From contig NZ_BAFT02000060.1 in assembly GCF_000308475.2 (NCBI RefSeq), positions 124,001-188,000 on the forward strand: a stretch of DNA of 64,000 nt, given 5' to 3'. The DNA is from Nocardia brasiliensis NBRC 14402 (GTDB lineage Bacteria; Actinomycetota; Actinomycetes; Mycobacteriales; Mycobacteriaceae). Position numbers and translations under genes: made by a program. This document shows positions 60,095-64,000 of the stretch, piece by piece. The stretch's first letter is position 1. Every line of letters begins with the position of its first letter. The notes below the pieces were generated by a model, which had not been told where the DNA came from, searched no databases, and saw only the letters and a program-made list of their open reading frames with translations.

Positions 60095-60630
60095 AACTGT
60101 TCCGGCGCAAGGCCTCCACCCTCACGTGGAAGCCCACTCGCGGCAAGACCTCCACGCGGGCTCGCCTGCAAGCGCTGGTCGACAGTCTCGAGCTGCCGAC
60201 GGACTGGACCATCGAGGAGTTCATCGCGTGCGTCGAACGCACGCGCGGGCGGCGCATCGTGCGGTTGCTGCTGCCGCCCACCGCACCGGTGGGACTGTGC
60301 GGACTGTGGCTGGCCTGCAAGGACTACGACGTGATCTTCCTCAGGCAGTCCTCGGACCCGGCGGTCGAATTGCACGTGGCCCTGCACGAGGTCAGCCATA
60401 TGCTGCTCGGCCACGGCCAGGACACCTCGTTGTCCTCGGTCGAATGGAAGACGCTGACCAGTGAGGTCGCGTTGAACGACGCCATCGATCTGTCCATGGT
60501 CCGCGCCGCCCGCGGCGCCTCGAGCTACGCCTCGGTCGAAGAATACGAAGCCGAGCTGCTGGCGACCCTGATCAGCTTCCGCGCGCGGACCGTCGGACCG
60601 CGCCGCGACCCGATGTTGAGAGAGTTGTGA
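60088..60630 (+). CDS. ImmA/IrrE-like zinc metallopeptidase
   Basis: 180 residues. The zinc motif is 'ALHEVSHMLLGH' (HExxH, near residue 112). The preceding 'GLCGLWLACKDYDVIFLRQSSDPAVELHVA' is the usual strand-turn-helix ahead of that motif in ImmA/IrrE proteins. These proteases typically cleave an XRE-family repressor to switch on genes. Start ATG 60088 after GAGGAGG. The unit continues into the MAB_1171c-like gene three bases downstream. Confidence 0.85.
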   Translation: MLKLFRRKASTLTWKPTRGKTSTRARLQALVDSLELPTDWTIEEFIACVERTRGRRIVRLLLPPTAPVGLCGLWLACKDYDVIFLRQSSDPAVELHVALHEVSHMLLGHGQDTSLSSVEWKTLTSEVALNDAIDLSMVRAARGASSYASVEEYEAELLATLISFRARTVGPRRDPMLREL

Positions 60631-60633
60631 CGC

Positions 60634-61845
60634 ATGTGGCCGAACACCCACCTGTCGCCCTGGATCACCATCTCGGCAACGGTGTTCATCGTCGCCATCA
60701 CCCTGATCCGGCTGGCGTCGACCCTGCACACGACGCTGTTCGGCCGCTTGATCAACACCCTGCTCGGCTTCGACGCCGCGGCGGCGCTACTGCGTGAACC
60801 GGTCATCGCGCGACAGGTGGCGAAATTCGTCCCCGGCGGCCTGCCCACGGTGTTCGACGCCTGGCACTGGCTGACGGTGACCGCCTGGGCCTTCGGTCTC
60901 GGCATGGCGCTGCTGCACGAGAACGGCCCGGTCCGCTACCGCACCCAGTTCAAGGTCGTGCTGGGTCTTTCCGCCGCGATCGGCCTGATATTCCTCGCGC
61001 TCAGCGCGCCCGCCCGGGCCCACGGCCTGACGTCCATCGCCGAATACGGCGGCTGGCGTTTCGGCATCTACATCGGACTGTATTCGGCCCTGCCCGTGAT
61101 CGTTTCCGGGTACTACTACGTCTTGAAAGTCCGCGGCACGGTGTGGCGGACCAACACGCTGTGGGAACGGTTCACCGTCGCCGCCCTCGTCTGCTTCGGT
61201 GTCGCCAGCTCACTGCCCGTCTTCCTGATGGCGATCGCCGCCGCGGCGGACGCCATCGGTGTGGGCAATGCGTTCACGCGCAGCATCTTCGAACTCGTCG
61301 CCGACGGATTCACCTCGGGCGAGCCCGGGTTGTTCGTGTTCGCCGCCCTGGTCATGGTGTACGTGCCCTCCTCGGCGCAGGCGATCGTGCAGTTGCTGCG
61401 GCTCGATCGGGAATCGCGCGCCGCGCGCCGGGTGTATCCGATCTGGCGCGACCTCACCGCCGCCGCGCCGCAGGTCGTCTTCCGGCTCAAACGGGCGGAC
61501 AGTTGGAATGTCTCGCCGCAGGAACGATTGCACCGCAGGCGAATGGAAATCCACGACGCGGCCGAAATCGTCGCCAGATATGTCCTGCCGCTGCCGACGC
61601 CGGTCGACGAACTGATCGAGAACACCGTCGTCGAAGACGAACAGGAACATATCCGGATGGTCGCCGAATTGGTGCTGGCCGCGCGCCGGCTCGCCGACGG
61701 CGCCGAGGCGGCGGGCGAGCCGACCGCGCGCGGGACCGACGTCCCCGACGAGCAGACCCTGGTCCGGCTGTGGCAGCACGCGAAATCCCTGCTGCACGCG
61801 ACGGATCTCACCACGACGATCCGAACACCAATCAGCACACCATGA
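60634..61845 (+). CDS. MAB_1171c-type multi-pass membrane protein
   Basis: 403 residues: six to seven membrane segments in the first 260 residues, then a cytoplasmic helical tail with 'IWRDLTAAAPQVVFRLKRADSWNVSPQERLHRRRMEIHDA'. That tail is typical of a Corynebacteriales/Streptomyces family annotated as MAB_1171c-like putative transporters, often found next to ImmA/IrrE and XRE genes. Transport has not been shown. It begins three bases after the ImmA stop, with AGAGAG as ribosome site. Confidence 0.75.
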   Translation: MWPNTHLSPWITISATVFIVAITLIRLASTLHTTLFGRLINTLLGFDAAAALLREPVIARQVAKFVPGGLPTVFDAWHWLTVTAWAFGLGMALLHENGPVRYRTQFKVVLGLSAAIGLIFLALSAPARAHGLTSIAEYGGWRFGIYIGLYSALPVIVSGYYYVLKVRGTVWRTNTLWERFTVAALVCFGVASSLPVFLMAIAAAADAIGVGNAFTRSIFELVADGFTSGEPGLFVFAALVMVYVPSSAQAIVQLLRLDRESRAARRVYPIWRDLTAAAPQVVFRLKRADSWNVSPQERLHRRRMEIHDAAEIVARYVLPLPTPVDELIENTVVEDEQEHIRMVAELVLAARRLADGAEAAGEPTARGTDVPDEQTLVRLWQHAKSLLHATDLTTTIRTPISTP

Positions 61846-62048
61846 TTCGCGACGGGGGCGCCGAACGCAGGCCGCGGCATCGCGCGCGATTCGGCATGCG
61901 GCACGCGGCGCGCTGTGGTGTAATCAGTCGATTCCCGCAGCCGAATCATTCGTCGGCAGTGCGCATTCCGAGGGTCGGCACACCGTCGGAAAGTCGACCG
62001 CGCAGGTCCGTCACCCGGACGCGCCCCTCAGTCGAGTAAAGGTGAACC

Positions 62049-63563
62049 ATGGCATCGAACGATCAGGTGAGCACGGCGTCCCCGAATGTTCTCATCGTCG
62101 GCACCGGATTCGCCGGTGTCGCGATGGCGATCAAACTACTGGAGGCGGGCGAGCGCGATTTCGTCATCCTCGAGAAGGCCGACGGCGTGGGCGGGGTATG
62201 GCGCGAGAACACCTATCCCGGCTGCGGTTGCGACATCATGTCGATGATGTACTCGTATTCCTTTGCACCGCATACCGGTTGGAGCCGAATGTATGCTCCG
62301 CAACCGGAGATCCTGGACTACATCAAACGAGTCGTCAAAGACTACGGGATCGAGCCCTATATCCGTTTCCGCTCCGAGGCGGTGTCCTATGAATTCGACG
62401 CCGCCGCGGACCGATGGGTGGTCCGCACCGCCGACGGCGAGGAGTATCGGCCCCGGGCCGTCGTCGCCGCGCACGGCGCGCTGCACGTGCCGAACATCCC
62501 GGAGTTCAAGGGGCGAGAGAACTTCACCGGGCCGGTCTTCCATTCCGCGCAATGGGATCACTCGGTGGACTTGACCGGCAAGCGGGTCGCGGTGATCGGC
62601 ACCGGCTCCAGCGGCGTGCAGCTGGCGCCCCAGATCGCCGATAGCGCAGCCCATGTCGAGGTGTTCCAGCGCTCCGCGCACTGGGTGATGCCGAAGATGG
62701 ACCGTCCGGTCAGCAACGTCGAACAGCGCATGTTCCAGGCTTTCCCCGGCCTGATGAAGATCTACCGCAATTTCGCCTTCTGGCTGCACGAGGCGCCGGT
62801 CTACGGCTACTTCCACCCCCGCTGGAACTTTCTGCTGAAGTTCGTGGCGCTGCACCATCTGAAGAAGCAGGTGCCCGACCCCGAGCTGCGCGCCCGGCTC
62901 ACGCCCACGCACACCTTCGGCTGCAAGCGAATCCTGTTCTCCAGCGACTTCTTTCCGGCCCTGCAACGACCCGATGTGAGCCTGGTGACCGCCGGCATCG
63001 AGGAATTCACCGAGGCCGGGATCCGCACCGCCGACGGCGTACTGCACGAGGCGGATGTGATCGTGCTCGGCACCGGGTTCGCCACCGACAACCGCTGCGC
63101 GACCGAACACATCGTCGGTCGCGACGGGCTCACCATTCAGGACGCGTGGCGCGACGGTATGCAGGCCTACCTCGGCATGACCGTGGCGGGCTTCCCGAAC
63201 TTCTTCATGATCATGGGCCCGAATTCCGGTGGCGGCGCCCAGTCGATCGTGTTCCTCATCGAGGCGCAGGTCCGCTACATCGTGCAGTGCCTGCGGCTGA
63301 TGCAGCGCCAGGGCGCCACCCGGATCGAGGTGAGCGGCGCGAAGCAGGACGAGTTCAACACCTGGTTGCACGGCAAACTCGACCGGTCCGTGTGGGTGTC
63401 CGGCGGTTGTCACAGCTGGTTTCTCGACCACACCGGCCACAACCGCCAGTCCTGGGCGGGCACCGGCACGAGCTACTGGCGCGCGACGCGCAAGCCCGAA
63501 CCGGCGGCTTTCGAGTTCGCCACCGCGGCCAGGGCCGACCTGGGTACGGCTGCGGCCGGGTAG
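62049..63563 (+). CDS. Baeyer-Villiger-type flavin monooxygenase
   Basis: 504 residues. Two Rossmann motifs are present: 'IVGTGFAGVAMA' at residues 16-27 for FAD and 'VIGTGSSGVQLAP' for NADPH. Between them 'FTGPVFHSAQWDHS' is the Baeyer-Villiger fingerprint FxGxxxHxxxWD. Members insert oxygen next to a ketone or oxidise N/S atoms. ATG 62049 follows AAGGTG. It stands alone between the ImmA unit and the terminator at 63575; whether it serves the block 2 pathway is unknown. Confidence 0.9.
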   Translation: MASNDQVSTASPNVLIVGTGFAGVAMAIKLLEAGERDFVILEKADGVGGVWRENTYPGCGCDIMSMMYSYSFAPHTGWSRMYAPQPEILDYIKRVVKDYGIEPYIRFRSEAVSYEFDAAADRWVVRTADGEEYRPRAVVAAHGALHVPNIPEFKGRENFTGPVFHSAQWDHSVDLTGKRVAVIGTGSSGVQLAPQIADSAAHVEVFQRSAHWVMPKMDRPVSNVEQRMFQAFPGLMKIYRNFAFWLHEAPVYGYFHPRWNFLLKFVALHHLKKQVPDPELRARLTPTHTFGCKRILFSSDFFPALQRPDVSLVTAGIEEFTEAGIRTADGVLHEADVIVLGTGFATDNRCATEHIVGRDGLTIQDAWRDGMQAYLGMTVAGFPNFFMIMGPNSGGGAQSIVFLIEAQVRYIVQCLRLMQRQGATRIEVSGAKQDEFNTWLHGKLDRSVWVSGGCHSWFLDHTGHNRQSWAGTGTSYWRATRKPEPAAFEFATAARADLGTAAAG

Positions 63564-63574
63564 CGAATACGTCT

Positions 63575-63605
63575 GGGCTCCCGGGGATATCGTCCCCGGG
63601 AGCCC
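63575..63605. terminator. Bidirectional terminator, 13-bp stem
   Basis: A perfect 13-base-pair stem (63575-63587 with 63593-63605) and loop TATCG, 11 bases after the monooxygenase stop and 15 bases before the end of the leftward gene, so it serves both convergent genes. Confidence 0.9.
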
Positions 63606-63620
63606 ATGGCGTGCCTGCAA

Positions 63621-64000
63621 TCAGGGATTGCGCGTGGTGCCCATGCGGGTGTGCGCTTCCTCCGGGGTGGCGACATGCGATCCACCACGGGGACGCGCCG
63701 CGGCCGCAGTGCCCGCCGCCACCGGGGTGCCCCGGCCCCGCCCGGACGCGCTGTGGTTGGATCCGCCGCGGCCCACCATGGCCGCGAGCGCACCCGCGAT
63801 GGCCGCGATCACCAGACCGATCGGCAGCGCCCACCACTTCGCGTTCGAACTCGAGCCCGAATCGGAGTCGGACTTGGCTTCGGTCGCCGGCTCCGGATTA
63901 CCGCCGGACACCACCGAACCGGGGGGCGCACCGGGCGCGGACACATCCAGTCCGCTCAACTGACCCGCGATCTCCGGCGGCACGGTGGTGAAACCGTCGG
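63621..64000 (-). CDS. Membrane-anchored surface protein, C-terminal part only
   Basis: The visible 126 codons are the end of a protein whose start lies right of the window: a Ser/Gly/Pro-rich linker, one membrane segment 'WWALPIGLVIAAIAGALAAMVG', then a short Arg-rich cytoplasmic tail. That is a C-terminal membrane anchor as found on actinobacterial surface proteins. The frame stays open to base 64000, so any start inside the window is not needed. Function unknown. Confidence 0.7.
   Translation of the reverse strand, partial: DGFTTVPPEIAGQLSGLDVSAPGAPPGSVVSGGNPEPATEAKSDSDSGSSSNAKWWALPIGLVIAAIAGALAAMVGRGGSNHSASGRGRGTPVAAGTAAAARPRGGSHVATPEEAHTRMGTTRNP

Overview
The window is high-GC actinobacterial DNA, most likely from Nocardia or a close mycolic-acid-producing relative. 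That assignment is an inference from codon use, GTG/TTG starts and gene families; no marker gene is present. About 80% of it is specialised metabolism in two blocks, separated by a short stretch of ordinary genes. No tRNA, rRNA, CRISPR array, insertion sequence or phage integrase was recognised.

Block 1 (1-22686) is one divergent biosynthetic locus. The minus-strand operon (11294 to the left edge) encodes a one-module type I PKS (ACP-KS-AT-KR-ACP), the complete FkbK/FkbJ/FkbI/FkbH set that turns a glycolytic C3 unit into hydroxymalonyl-ACP, a type II thioesterase, a Sfp-type phosphopantetheinyl transferase and a fatty acyl-AMP ligase cut by the window edge. The plus-strand operon (11762-22686) has ten tightly packed genes: an HpaB-type flavin monooxygenase, a C-methyltransferase resembling 2-ketoarginine methyltransferases, an agmatinase-family ureohydrolase, an MppP/Ind4-type PLP arginine oxidase, an ATP-grasp ligase, an IucB/AlcB-type acyltransferase, two cytochromes P450, a 2-hydroxyacid dehydrogenase and an MFS exporter. 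Read together, the locus should join an activated fatty acid, one alpha-hydroxylated ketide unit and a remodelled (methylated, deguanidinated or cyclised) arginine-derived unit. I do not recognise it as any characterised pathway.

The middle (22784-29191) holds an M61 peptidase, a few hypothetical genes, a decayed isochorismatase remnant, a flavin/F420 oxidoreductase-like protein, a cold-shock protein operon, an hsp20 gene preceded by a near-perfect CIRCE (HrcA) operator, and an MmcQ/YjbR protein.

Block 2 (29196-58000) is a second locus built of four transcription units. (a) A nine-gene minus-strand unit (38646 to 29196) runs from a SnoaL/NTF2-like protein, a flavin-dependent halogenase-like enzyme, a TPR protein and a TauD-type dioxygenase into a complete oligopeptide ABC transporter. 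(b) A plus-strand trio (38928-41735) encodes PanC, an Ntn-hydrolase-like protein and a P1-family (DmpA-like) aminopeptidase. (c) An orphan LuxR-type regulator overlaps a cation/proton antiporter gene. (d) A six-gene operon (57999 to 43943), ended by a clear hairpin terminator, encodes a fungal-style highly reducing PKS (KS-AT-DH-cMT-ER-KR-ACP-TE), a second halogenase-like flavoenzyme, a short-chain dehydrogenase, an acyl-CoA synthetase, an alpha/beta hydrolase and a hotdog thioesterase.

The right end (58684-64000) holds an XRE-type regulator, a newly noticed 41-residue ORF translationally coupled to an ImmA/IrrE-like metalloprotease gene, a MAB_1171c-type membrane protein, a Baeyer-Villiger-type monooxygenase, a strong bidirectional terminator and the 3' end of a membrane-anchored protein.
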